This document shows positions 11,998 through 20,835 of a stretch of 64,000 bases of DNA, piece by piece (within the stretch, counting starts at the first letter, position 1; each line of letters starts with the position of its first letter). The notes below the pieces were generated by a model, which was given only the letters and a program-made list of their open reading frames with translations, did not search any database and was not told the origin of the DNA. Made by a program: the position numbers and the translations under genes. The stretch spans positions 62,001-126,000 of the forward strand of contig NZ_CP139559.1 in the NCBI RefSeq assembly GCF_034263275.1. The letters run 5' to 3'. The DNA is from Mucilaginibacter sp. cycad4. GTDB taxonomy: Bacteria; Bacteroidota; Bacteroidia; Sphingobacteriales; Sphingobacteriaceae.

Positions 11998-12309
11998 ATG
12001 GAAGAACAGAATGAAAATCAGCTCAACATCGAGCTTTCAGAAGAAATTGCAGAAGGAATCTACTCAAACCTGGCTATCATTACCCATTCAAACTCTGAGT
12101 TTGTTTTGGATTTTATCCGGGTAATGCCCGGCGTACCCAAAGCCAGGGTAAAATCGCGGATTATATTAACCCCGGAGCATGCCAAACGCCTTCTTTCGGC
12201 ATTGGAAGATAATATTGAAAAGTATGAAGCTATTAACGGCCGCATCAAAGTACAGCCCGATCATCCAGGCTTCCCAATGAATTTTGGCGGCACAATGGGA
12301 CAGGCTTAA
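11998..12309 (+). CDS. DUF3467 domain protein
   Basis: 103 residues from the ATG at 11998. The reading frame is open further upstream, but that part (MLLKTKQGSIL...) shows no conserved character. The body matches the DUF3467 pattern: a beta strand region (GIYSNLAIITHSNSEFVLDF), then FIRVMPGVPKARVKSRIILTPEHAKRLLSALEDNIEKYE. The function is unknown. The family is commonly found directly after rpoC in Bacteroidota, as here, though the rpoC terminator shows it is transcribed separately. Confidence 0.85.
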   Translation: MEEQNENQLNIELSEEIAEGIYSNLAIITHSNSEFVLDFIRVMPGVPKARVKSRIILTPEHAKRLLSALEDNIEKYEAINGRIKVQPDHPGFPMNFGGTMGQA

Positions 12310-12394
12310 ATTTTAATTATGATATTAAAATACACTTTTGATTAATAAATGATTACCGTTTAAGCTTTATTTTAAAAAAAATAATAATTTTCAG

Positions 12395-12425
12395 TTGTTT
12401 TTTTCGAAAAGTGTGTATATCTTGC
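12395..12425 (+). promoter_or_regulatory. Candidate promoter of the polysaccharide operon
   Basis: TTG at 12395-12397, a 20-base spacer, then TATCTTGC at 12418-12425. This resembles the Bacteroidota consensus TTTG - N17-23 - TAnnTTTG, with a one-step deviation in the -7 box. Transcription would start near 12432, leaving a very short leader for an ATG at 12439 and favouring the ATG at 12454 or 12469 for the first gene. Confidence 0.45.
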
Positions 12426-12453
12426 ACAGATTTAGAACATGTTTCTATATACC

Positions 12454-13272
12454 ATGAAATCACTATTTATGAGGAATAAATATTTGCTTAATTCTTACAT
12501 CGGAATATTCGCAATCTTAATGTCTTTAATCATATCATCATGCTCAACACCTAAAAATGTAAAGTATTTCGAAGACCTCTCAGATTCCACTAAATATTCA
12601 GCAGTTTCAAGAGCAACTTTCTCAGATCCCTTGATCCAATCAGACGATATTTTATCAATTGTAATTGAAACAATTGACCGTCAAACCTCAGAAACCATAA
12701 ATCAATCCGTAACAACTCCCAGTGCACCACCTATTAATACTTTATTCCCGGCGGTGGGTAACGGTTACCTGGTAGATAGGGATGGTAATGTTGAATTACC
12801 TATACTGGGCCTTGTAAAGGTTGCAGGCTTGACAACTTATAAGGCAAGAGACCTGATCAGAACAAAGGTTAGCGAGTTTTATAAAAATCCATCTGTGCAG
12901 GTTAGATATGTGAATTTTAAGATCACCGTTATTGGTGAGGTAGCTAAACCGGCTACTTATATAATGCCAAATGAAAAAGTTACCATCCTCGATGCATTAG
13001 GCATGGCAGGAGACTTAACCATTTTTGGTAAAAGAGAAAATATCCTTATAACCAGATCAACTGATGATGGAAAACAACAGTTGGTAAGGCTTAATCTTAA
13101 TTCAACCGAGTTATTCAATTCTCCTTATTACTATTTAAAACAAAACGATGTAGTATATGTGGAGCCTAACAAGGCAAAAGTTGCCTCTACAGATGCATCA
13201 AGGAACCGCGTTATAACTGTAACCGCCGCCGCTTTGTCACTAATGGTTGTTATCATCTCAAGATTATTATAA
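12454..13272 (+). CDS. Polysaccharide export lipoprotein, Wza/BexD type
   Basis: About 272 residues. The signal peptide ends in a lipobox (LIISSC) whose cysteine becomes the lipidated residue 1. The polysaccharide export domain follows (SDDILSIVIE...), then an SLBB segment (VTVIGEVAKPATYIMPNEKVTILDALGMAGDLT). A C-terminal hydrophobic stretch (VITVTAAALSLMVVIISRLL) may cross a membrane. ATGs at 12439, 12454 and 12469 all read into the signal peptide; 12454 fits the candidate promoter better than 12439. It forms the outer-membrane exit of the polysaccharide and is the first gene of the operon, next to its Wzc partner. Confidence 0.88.
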   Translation: MKSLFMRNKYLLNSYIGIFAILMSLIISSCSTPKNVKYFEDLSDSTKYSAVSRATFSDPLIQSDDILSIVIETIDRQTSETINQSVTTPSAPPINTLFPAVGNGYLVDRDGNVELPILGLVKVAGLTTYKARDLIRTKVSEFYKNPSVQVRYVNFKITVIGEVAKPATYIMPNEKVTILDALGMAGDLTIFGKRENILITRSTDDGKQQLVRLNLNSTELFNSPYYYLKQNDVVYVEPNKAKVASTDASRNRVITVTAAALSLMVVIISRLL

Positions 13273-13285
13273 TTTACTTCGCCAT

Positions 13286-15688
13286 ATGAATAATTCGAAT
13301 GCCGCTTCTTCCGCAAACAGGGAAGAAAAAGGGGATCAAATAAACTTTTTAGGTTTTATAGGTAAGCTTCTGAACGATTGGTGGATTATATTGATTTGCG
13401 TTGTATTTTGTATTGCCGTTGCCGTTTTATATTTAAGATATAAAACCCCGATGTACCATATTAACGCGAGTATTATGGTTGAGGATGATAAAAAAGGCGG
13501 AGGGATGGATCCTTCACAGTTTTTAGGAGAAGACCTCGGAAGCCTTTTAGGTGCTAAAAGCAGTGTTGATAACGAAGCAGAGATATTAAAAACCCGCTAC
13601 CTTATGGAGCAAACGGTAGTTGATATGAAACTTTACATCACCTACTTTTTAAAAGGAAAAGTTACCGATGTACAGCTTTACAGCGCGCCATTTGTTGTTG
13701 AACAGATAAATTCAAATGATACGTTAAAAACAACGGCTTTTGATTTAACCATCCTTAACAAAAACGAATATTCGTTAAATTACAAAACGGCGGTTACGGG
13801 CGAGTACGTAAGTAAAAAATTAAAGTTTGATGAAGTATTTGATGTTCCGGGTATAGGGCAGCTTGATATCAGGAGAAATGGCCGTCAGTTTATAGATAAC
13901 GGCGAGTATACCTTTATCATCGCTTCAATCAATCAAACAGTCACAGCTTTTCAGGCAGCAATTAACGTTGCAGTTCCAAATAAGCAGGTAAGTACAATTG
14001 ATCTTTCCTTAAATTACCCGATCCCGAGAAAAGGGGAGGATATTTTAAACAGGCTGATTGAGAAATATATTCAGCAAAATATCGACGATAAAAACAGGAT
14101 TGCTGATAGCACCATAACCTTTATTGATCATGAGCTGGTATTCATAGGTAAGCAATTAGGTAATGTTGAAGAAGATATTCAGTCATTTAAACAGGGCAAC
14201 AATATTGTTGATATTGAGGCACAATCAAAAGTGCTTATTGCCAATGCCGGCGACTACCTGAACAAAGCTGCAGACATTGATACCAAAATAAGCGTAGTAA
14301 ATTCACTGATTGATTACCTGAAGGATAAAACTAAAAATAAGCGTGTAGTTCCAGGTTCTATATTTCCGGAAGATCCGGTTTTTGCGGTAGTTGTTCAAAA
14401 ATATAATGAGCTTTTACAGGAGCGCGAACGACAGTTGCTAACTGTAACCGAAAATAACCCTTTTATAAAAAATCTGGATGACCGTGTTGAGTCTTTGAGG
14501 AATGATATGCTTACAAACTTAAACAGCACTAAAAGCAGTTTAATTATAAGCAAAAATGATTTAAAGAAAAATAACGGACAGATAAACGGTCAGATGCAAA
14601 AGGCGCCTGCTACGGAGCGTAAGTATCTTGATCTGTCAAGACAACAGCAAATTAAACAGCAGTTGTATATATTCCTGCTTCAAAAACGTGAGGAAACTGC
14701 TATATCAAAAACATCAACCATATCCAACGCAAGGGTTATTGATCCTCCCAAGTCAGATTATCTGCCGTATATGCCTCAAAAGCCAATCACGCTGGCAATT
14801 GCGCTTTTATTTGGTTTGTTAATACCCGTTTTAAGAGTGTATGTTAAAGATCTGTTAAACAACAAGGTATTAACCCGCGAGGATATAAGCAAAATAACTG
14901 ATGTACCGGTTGTAGGCGAGATTAGCCACAACGAATCTGAACAAAACATTGTGGTAAGTGATAACAGCCGGTCGCCTATTGCCGAACAGTTTAGGGCAAT
15001 GCGTACCAATTTGCAGTTCTATCTTCAAAATAAGGACGAGAAGGTGATGCTGTTAACCTCAAGTATGTCTGGCGAGGGTAAATCATTTACAGGTATCAAT
15101 TTGGCATTAATGCTGGCCATTTCAGGTAAAAAGGTTTTATTGATGGAGCTTGACTTAAGAAAGCCGGGTATATCTTCAAAACTTGGTATCGAAAACCCGC
15201 TGGGCTTTAGTAACTATGTTATTTCATCCACAATGAATGCATCTGAAATAGTTTACGAAAGCTGGATAAATAAAAACCTGTTCCTGATAAGTTCCGGTCC
15301 GCTCCCTCCAAACCCAGCCGAAACCTTAATCGGCGAAAGGGTGCCCGAGTTAATGATGGAATTAAGGAAGCAGTTTGATTATATAATTATGGATGCGCCG
15401 CCAATTGGTTTGGTTACCGATGCGCAGTTGCTAAACCAATACTCAGATATGACGCTGTACCTGGTAAGGCAAAAATTCACTTACAAAACCCAGTTAAACA
15501 TTGTGGAAGATTTGTATGTGAACGGCAAAATGAAGAAGATGGGCATCATTGTAAATGATATTGAAACTTCTACAACCAAATATGGTTACGGCTATGGTTA
15601 CGGTTACGGCTATGGTTATGGGTATGGAGAGTATGGAGATGGCAAAACCCAAAGTAAATCATGGTTTAAGTCCCTTTTTAAAAAATAG
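13286..15688 (+). CDS. Polysaccharide co-polymerase and tyrosine kinase, Wzc type
   Basis: 800 residues from the ATG at 13286; the frame is open upstream but overlaps the previous gene. An N-terminal Wzz domain has a membrane segment near residues 35-55. A long periplasmic coiled-coil region and a GNVR-like segment before the second membrane segment (near 500-520) follow. The C-terminal BY-kinase has Walker A (SGEGKS, about 595-600), Walker A' (MELDLRKPG) and Walker B (IIMDAPP). The tail is a Tyr-Gly run (residues 766-783) with nine tyrosines, the expected autophosphorylation cluster. It controls chain length and couples to the export lipoprotein. Confidence 0.92.
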   Translation: MNNSNAASSANREEKGDQINFLGFIGKLLNDWWIILICVVFCIAVAVLYLRYKTPMYHINASIMVEDDKKGGGMDPSQFLGEDLGSLLGAKSSVDNEAEILKTRYLMEQTVVDMKLYITYFLKGKVTDVQLYSAPFVVEQINSNDTLKTTAFDLTILNKNEYSLNYKTAVTGEYVSKKLKFDEVFDVPGIGQLDIRRNGRQFIDNGEYTFIIASINQTVTAFQAAINVAVPNKQVSTIDLSLNYPIPRKGEDILNRLIEKYIQQNIDDKNRIADSTITFIDHELVFIGKQLGNVEEDIQSFKQGNNIVDIEAQSKVLIANAGDYLNKAADIDTKISVVNSLIDYLKDKTKNKRVVPGSIFPEDPVFAVVVQKYNELLQERERQLLTVTENNPFIKNLDDRVESLRNDMLTNLNSTKSSLIISKNDLKKNNGQINGQMQKAPATERKYLDLSRQQQIKQQLYIFLLQKREETAISKTSTISNARVIDPPKSDYLPYMPQKPITLAIALLFGLLIPVLRVYVKDLLNNKVLTREDISKITDVPVVGEISHNESEQNIVVSDNSRSPIAEQFRAMRTNLQFYLQNKDEKVMLLTSSMSGEGKSFTGINLALMLAISGKKVLLMELDLRKPGISSKLGIENPLGFSNYVISSTMNASEIVYESWINKNLFLISSGPLPPNPAETLIGERVPELMMELRKQFDYIIMDAPPIGLVTDAQLLNQYSDMTLYLVRQKFTYKTQLNIVEDLYVNGKMKKMGIIVNDIETSTTKYGYGYGYGYGYGYGYGEYGDGKTQSKSWFKSLFKK

Positions 15689-15771
15689 TATTCTGTATTA
15701 TTTATTATTAGGTGTTTAACCCCTGGTTCACTTTAAAAGTAAATTGTTAAATATTAATTTAAAAAGAAATA

Positions 15772-16830
15772 ATGGCTTTGAAAATTTTAGTTACAGGCGC
15801 TGCGGGTTTTGTTGGTTTTCATTTAATTGAAAGCCTGCTAAAAAGAAATGATGTTGTGGTAGGTATTGATAGCATCAATGATTACTATGACCCTAAATTG
15901 AAATTTGACCGCTTATTAGAAAGCGGTATAGGCGCTGAAGCCGATAACTGGAACCAGGAAGTTGTAAGCACAAAAAATGCAAACTACAAGTTTGTGCGTA
16001 TGCAGCTGGAAGACAAGGACCATTTAATGGCCCTTTGCGAGAAAGAGCGGTTTGATGTTATAGTAAACCTGGCAGCACAGGCTGGTGTAAGATATTCTAT
16101 CGAAAACCCTGGTGCTTACATGCAATCAAACCTGGTAGGCTATCTTAATGTAATAGAAGCCTGCAGGCATTTTAAAGTTGGCCATTTTGTTTACGCCAGT
16201 TCATCAAGCGTTTACGGTTTAAATGAAACTATGCCGTTTTCGGTTGAGCATAATGTTGATCACCCGGTATCGCTTTACGCGGCAAGCAAAAAAGCAAACG
16301 AACTGATAGCGCATACATACAGTCATTTATATAAAATACCAACATCGGGTTTAAGGTTCTTTACAGTTTACGGACCATGGGGCAGGCCCGATATGGCATA
16401 TTTTATGTTTACCGACTCGATACTGAAAGGAAAACCTATTAAGGTTTTCAACCATGGTAAAATGAAACGCGATTTCACTTACATTGATGATATCGTTAAC
16501 GGTATTATCAACGTAATGGATCAGCCGGCTGCTCCGGATAGTACATGGAGTGGTAAAAATCCAAACCCGGCACGTTCAACAGCGCCTTACCGCATATTTA
16601 ACATAGGCAATAACAATCCGGTTGAGCTGATGAGTTTCATTGAAACCATTCAGGATGCCATTGGTGTAAAAGCGGTAATTGAATTTCAGGAAATGCAGGC
16701 TGGCGATGTTACAGCTACCTGGGCTAATGTTGATGACCTGATCAATTCATTTGATTATAAGCCCGATACCCCGGTATCAGAAGGCATAGGTAAGTTTGTT
16801 ACCTGGTTTAAACAATATTACAAAAATTAA
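15772..16830 (+). CDS. UDP-glucuronate 4-epimerase-like NAD-dependent epimerase
   Basis: 352 residues, an extended short-chain dehydrogenase. It has the NAD-binding GAAGFVG (9-15) and the catalytic Tyr169-xxx-Lys173 pair (YAASK), preceded by the SSSSVYG strand. The sequence IDSINDYYDPKLKFDRL is typical of enzymes making UDP-galacturonate from UDP-glucuronate (CapI/LspL type). It is distinct from RmlB. The UDP-glucuronate would come from the dehydrogenase at 34672-36072. Substrate is inferred from family resemblance and context. Confidence 0.82.
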   Translation: MALKILVTGAAGFVGFHLIESLLKRNDVVVGIDSINDYYDPKLKFDRLLESGIGAEADNWNQEVVSTKNANYKFVRMQLEDKDHLMALCEKERFDVIVNLAAQAGVRYSIENPGAYMQSNLVGYLNVIEACRHFKVGHFVYASSSSVYGLNETMPFSVEHNVDHPVSLYAASKKANELIAHTYSHLYKIPTSGLRFFTVYGPWGRPDMAYFMFTDSILKGKPIKVFNHGKMKRDFTYIDDIVNGIINVMDQPAAPDSTWSGKNPNPARSTAPYRIFNIGNNNPVELMSFIETIQDAIGVKAVIEFQEMQAGDVTATWANVDDLINSFDYKPDTPVSEGIGKFVTWFKQYYKN

Positions 16831-16871
16831 TTTCCCCTCTTGAGAAACATCTATCTGAAAAAGTAATTTTT

Positions 16872-18113
16872 ATGGACAACAGCACATTTAAAGTAAACAA
16901 AGCACGTCTTGAGGGAAGTGTTAAAGTAAGCGGAGCCAAAAACAGTTCGTTAAGGCTTTTAGCAGCATCATTATTAACTGATGAAAATATTGAGCTATTT
17001 AACTTTCCTAACGGCTTGTTAGATGTTCAGGTGCACCTGGAAATGCTTAAGGTATTAGGCAAAGAGTATAGCGCAGCAGGTGATTATGTTAAAATTACCG
17101 AAGTTAACGAAAACCTATCTACAGTGCTAAAATGGGAGGAGCGTTCTATAAGAAACACCCTGTTGATATTAGGCGCCCTTACCACCCGTTTTGGTGAAGG
17201 TAAAGTGCCATTGCCAGGCGGATGTAAGTTAGGCGAAAGGAAATACGATCTTCACGTTGAAATGCTGGAAGCCCTTGGCGCTACAGTATGGGAAGAAGGT
17301 GATTACCTGTGTGCTAAAGCAACCAAGGGGCGTTTGGTAGGTAATGACGTGTTTTTATCAATGCGTTCAACAGGTGCCACCGAAAACAGCATCATATCTG
17401 GTTCATTAGCCTCTGGCACAACTACGGTATGGAATCCGCATATCCGTCCCGAGATCATGGATTTAATTGATATGCTCAATAAAATGGGCGCTAAAATTAA
17501 GGTGTATGGTCAAAAATGCATCGTTATTGAAGGCGTTGAAAAATTAGGCAGTGTTAAGCATTCTGTTATTCCTGATAACATGGAAGCGCTTACATGGGCC
17601 ATAGGTTCGGTTATTACTAATGGCGATGTGGAGATATTGAATTTCCCGCTTGAGCATTTAGAAGTTCCGCTTATTTTCTTAAAAGAAAGCGGTATGAAAA
17701 TTTACCAGGGAAAGGATTCAGTTATTGTACACGGTGGTGTGCCTTATCCTGTTGAAATTAGTACAGGCCCATATCCCGGTATCAACTCAGATATGCAGCC
17801 ACTTTTCGCGGTTTACGGTGCCATGAGCCAGGGCGAATCAAAGGTTGTTGACCTTCGTTTCCCGGGCCGTTACGGTTATGCCGAAGAACTTGCCAAAATG
17901 GGTATGAAATACACCGTACAGGGCGATTTACTGGTAATTGACGGTGGAACCAAATTTACAGGTACAACTGTTAAAGCCCTTGACCTGCGCGCCGGTATTG
18001 CACTTTTATTAGCCGGATTAACAGCTGATGGCGAAACCATAATTGAAAGCGCCTGGCAAATACAAAGAGGTTACGAAAACATTGATCAGAAACTAAAAGG
18101 CTTAGGAGTTTAG
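16872..18113 (+). CDS. MurA-like enolpyruvyl transferase in the polysaccharide operon
   Basis: 413 residues of the EPSP synthase/MurA fold, close to the normal MurA length. By eye all key residues of E. coli MurA are kept: Lys23-Asn24 (SGAKNSS), Arg94, the reactive cysteine Cys118 in LPGGC, Arg123, Asp307 (NSDMQ), Arg333, and the late DLRAG and QRGYENI motifs. MurA adds enolpyruvate to UDP-GlcNAc. A MurB-like gene lies in the same operon, so the pair could make a lactyl-ether UDP-sugar for the polysaccharide. It may instead be a second or the only murA of the genome; this cannot be decided from the window. Confidence 0.85.
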   Translation: MDNSTFKVNKARLEGSVKVSGAKNSSLRLLAASLLTDENIELFNFPNGLLDVQVHLEMLKVLGKEYSAAGDYVKITEVNENLSTVLKWEERSIRNTLLILGALTTRFGEGKVPLPGGCKLGERKYDLHVEMLEALGATVWEEGDYLCAKATKGRLVGNDVFLSMRSTGATENSIISGSLASGTTTVWNPHIRPEIMDLIDMLNKMGAKIKVYGQKCIVIEGVEKLGSVKHSVIPDNMEALTWAIGSVITNGDVEILNFPLEHLEVPLIFLKESGMKIYQGKDSVIVHGGVPYPVEISTGPYPGINSDMQPLFAVYGAMSQGESKVVDLRFPGRYGYAEELAKMGMKYTVQGDLLVIDGGTKFTGTTVKALDLRAGIALLLAGLTADGETIIESAWQIQRGYENIDQKLKGLGV

Positions 18114-18133
18114 AAAAGTAAACGCAATAATAG

Positions 18134-18670
18134 ATGATTACTTTAAAAGAGACCATTTCTGCCATAAAAAATGATCTTCCTTCTAAATCATTCAAAAGCG
18201 CTGTACAATCATATTTTTACAATACGGGGTTTAGGGTTTTACTAAATCACCGTATTGGTAAATATTTATATCACAGTAAGTTTATTTTATTCAGGCAAAT
18301 TGCCAACTATTATAAAGTAAGGCTTATAACAAAACGAAATTGTGATATATCCTATAAATCATTTATCGGCAAAAACGTACGTTTCCCTCATCCTATTGGT
18401 ATAGTGATAGGGGATGGTGTGGTAATTAAGGATAATGTAAAGATCTGGCAACAGGTAACCTTTGGCAGTCATGGTAAAAACAACGAAACCATGTCGTATC
18501 CAACGGTTGAAGAAAACGTAAAAGTATTTGCCGGCGCCAAGATATTCGGGAATATAACTATCGGCAGTAACGCCATTATTGCCGCAAACGCTGTTGTTAA
18601 TAAAAGTGTTCTACCCAATGATACTGTTGCCGGAATACCGGCAGTAAGCATAAAACAAAAGTCAAAATGA
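18134..18670 (+). CDS. Serine acetyltransferase-like (left-handed beta-helix) acyltransferase
   Basis: 178 residues. An N-terminal helical part with RVLLNHRIGKYLY is followed by hexapeptide repeats (IGKNVRFPHPIGIVIGDGVVIKDNVKIWQQVTFG ... NITIGSNAIIAANAVV; quoted in pieces). The pattern is that of CysE-type acetyltransferases often found in capsule loci (WcaB type), where they acetylate a sugar rather than serine. Its stop overlaps the flippase start by 4 bases (ATGA at 18667-18670), so the two are translationally coupled. Confidence 0.78.
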   Translation: MITLKETISAIKNDLPSKSFKSAVQSYFYNTGFRVLLNHRIGKYLYHSKFILFRQIANYYKVRLITKRNCDISYKSFIGKNVRFPHPIGIVIGDGVVIKDNVKIWQQVTFGSHGKNNETMSYPTVEENVKVFAGAKIFGNITIGSNAIIAANAVVNKSVLPNDTVAGIPAVSIKQKSK

Positions 18671-19980
18671 GTTCGTTCACAAGTGATTTACTTGCGGTTT
18701 TAAAAAGCAGAGGGACTGTTATTGTGACAGGCCTTTTAACAAGCGTTATTACTGCCCGTTATTTGGGCCCCGAGGGTAATGGTGTTGTTGCTACGCTTAT
18801 AGTATATCCAAATTTATTTATGATCGTTGGCTCGCTTGGTATCAGGCAATCTGCTGCCTATTATATGGGGCAAAAGAAGTATGATGAAAGCGATATACTG
18901 GCCTCGGTTATTAATGTTTGGTTATTTACCAGTATAATAGGGGTTGCCATATGCTATATATTGTTAAAGTATTTTACCAATACCAAATTTAGTAACACCC
19001 TCCTTTTCCTTACCCTTTTACCTGTGCCGTTCGCTTTATTAACAACCTATGTTTCGGGCTTGTTTTTGGGTAAAAACGCTATTAAAGATTTTAATACGGT
19101 AAATTGGGTGCCAAACGTAGTAAAGCTTATTGCCTATGTACTGGTGATAATGATACTGCCCTGGGACGTTTACGGCGCTTTAATAGGTATTGCCCTTGGG
19201 TATATTTTACTCACATTTTTTGTGTGGGCCAAGCTTAAAAAGATGATTAAGTTCAGATGGACACCAAATTGGGAGATCACCAAAAAGATGCTCAGCTTAG
19301 GTTCCGTTTATGCTTTATCATTAATGATCATCAACCTAAATTACCGTGTTGATGTTGCTTTGCTTGAACATTTTGCCGGCGAATACCAGGTAGGGATATA
19401 TACCAAGGGGGTATCAATTGTAGAGTACCTGTGGGAAATCCCTACTGTACTCAGTACCATTATTTTTGCACGTAGTGCCACCTCCAATGATCCAAAGGCG
19501 TTTTCATATAAGGTTTGCCAGCTGTTACGTATTTGTTTCATAGTAATATCGCTATGTTCGGTTGCGTTCTATTTCCTGTCAACCTTTATCATGGTTACCA
19601 TGTATTCTGAAACTTTCAGACCAAGTTCAATGGTTCAAAAAATATTATTACCGGGTATCTTACTGTTAACTGTGTTCAAAATATTAAACATGGATCTGGC
19701 CGGCCGTGGTAAGCCTTGGTTATCAACTATAGCTATGATCCCTGCCTTGGTTATCAATGCAGTCTTAAACTGCTTGTGGGATTCCAAATATGGCGGTAAC
19801 GGAGCTGCATGGGCGTCAACCATCAGCTATTCAATAAGCGCTATTGTATTTTTAGTAATGTATTCAAACCACGTAAAAATTAGTATAAAGGAAATATTTG
19901 CCTACTCAAAAAGCGACTTTGATTTTATAGGTGGTTTAGTGCAAAGATTTAAGAAAAAGCCAAACAAAACTGCCGCATGA
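18667..19980 (+). CDS. Wzx-type polysaccharide flippase
   Basis: 437 residues with about a dozen hydrophobic segments spread over the whole length, and an N-terminal pattern (VIVTGLLTSVITARYLGPEGNG) typical of the polysaccharide/MOP transporter family. It would flip the lipid-linked repeat unit across the inner membrane. It overlaps both neighbours by 4 bases (18667-18670 and 19977-19980), tying it tightly to the acyltransferase before it and the MurB-like gene after it. Confidence 0.88.
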   Translation: MSSFTSDLLAVLKSRGTVIVTGLLTSVITARYLGPEGNGVVATLIVYPNLFMIVGSLGIRQSAAYYMGQKKYDESDILASVINVWLFTSIIGVAICYILLKYFTNTKFSNTLLFLTLLPVPFALLTTYVSGLFLGKNAIKDFNTVNWVPNVVKLIAYVLVIMILPWDVYGALIGIALGYILLTFFVWAKLKKMIKFRWTPNWEITKKMLSLGSVYALSLMIINLNYRVDVALLEHFAGEYQVGIYTKGVSIVEYLWEIPTVLSTIIFARSATSNDPKAFSYKVCQLLRICFIVISLCSVAFYFLSTFIMVTMYSETFRPSSMVQKILLPGILLLTVFKILNMDLAGRGKPWLSTIAMIPALVINAVLNCLWDSKYGGNGAAWASTISYSISAIVFLVMYSNHVKISIKEIFAYSKSDFDFIGGLVQRFKKKPNKTAA

Positions 19981-20834
19981 GAGTATTTGAAAATTTTGAC
20001 TTAACAGGCTTTAATTCGTACAGGATAAAGGCTACCTGTCGTAAAGCATATTTTCCAGAGAGTACCGAAGATATAATTGAACTATTTAAGGATAAAGATC
20101 CAAACAGGATATTAATAGGTGCCGGTTATAACATCCTGCTATCAAAAGATCATTACGACGCTGATTTTGTACTTTTCTCTGGCAACTATGAGCATATGGA
20201 ACTGGTTGGTAACGACAGTATAATATGTGAAGCCGGTTGTGACATGAAAAAGCTAAGCGAGTTTGCACTACAGCATAACCTGGCTGGTTTAGAGATATTT
20301 TATGATATTCCAAGTTCATTAGGTGGCGCGGTTGTAATGAACGCGGGCGCATCTGGCGAAGATATTAAAGGCCTGCTGGTAAAGGTTTGGTATTATAATC
20401 CTAATACCAATACAGTTGAAGAAATTAGCAAGGAAGATATAGGCTTTGAATATCGTAACAGTTTCTTTCAAAAGAATCCGGGTATGATAATTTGCAAGGC
20501 CCTGTTGAAACTTACCCCCGGCGATCCGGAAGCCATTAAGCAAAAGATGGATACATTGAGGGATGCCCGCTGGAGCAAACAACCCCGCGATTACCCTAAC
20601 GCCGGCAGTGTATTTAAAAGACCGCCGGGATATTACGTTGGTGCTATAATGGATGAATTAAAGCTCAAGGGATTTGCACATGGCGGCGCCCGTGTTTCAG
20701 AAAAACACGGCGGTTTCATTATCAATTTTGATAATGCAAAGGGCGGAGATATAATAGAGATCATAGCCGAAGTAAAAAGGCGCGTGATGGAGAAATATAA
20801 TTTAGATCTGGAAGTTGAGCAAAGGATAATTTAA
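19977..20834 (+). CDS. MurB-like enolpyruvyl-sugar reductase in the polysaccharide operon
   Basis: 285 residues, shorter than E. coli-type (type I) MurB and similar in size to type II. The FAD-binding part includes GAGYNILLSKD (48-58) and IPSSLGGAVVMNAGASGED. Catalytic positions are kept: Arg160 (EYRNSFF), Ser211 in NAGSVFKRP and Glu281 near the C-terminus. MurB reduces the enolpyruvyl ether to a lactyl ether with NADPH. The 4-base overlap with the flippase gene argues that it serves the polysaccharide. Together with 16872-18113 it predicts a UDP-muramic-acid-like precursor. Confidence 0.84.
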   Translation: MRVFENFDLTGFNSYRIKATCRKAYFPESTEDIIELFKDKDPNRILIGAGYNILLSKDHYDADFVLFSGNYEHMELVGNDSIICEAGCDMKKLSEFALQHNLAGLEIFYDIPSSLGGAVVMNAGASGEDIKGLLVKVWYYNPNTNTVEEISKEDIGFEYRNSFFQKNPGMIICKALLKLTPGDPEAIKQKMDTLRDARWSKQPRDYPNAGSVFKRPPGYYVGAIMDELKLKGFAHGGARVSEKHGGFIINFDNAKGGDIIEIIAEVKRRVMEKYNLDLEVEQRII

Positions 20835-20835
20835 C

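Noticed and set aside
15772..16830. RmlB (dTDP-glucose dehydratase) to complete the rhamnose pathway
   Set aside because: The sequence pattern, especially the DSINDYYDPKLK region, fits UDP-glucuronate 4-epimerases and lacks typical RmlB wording.
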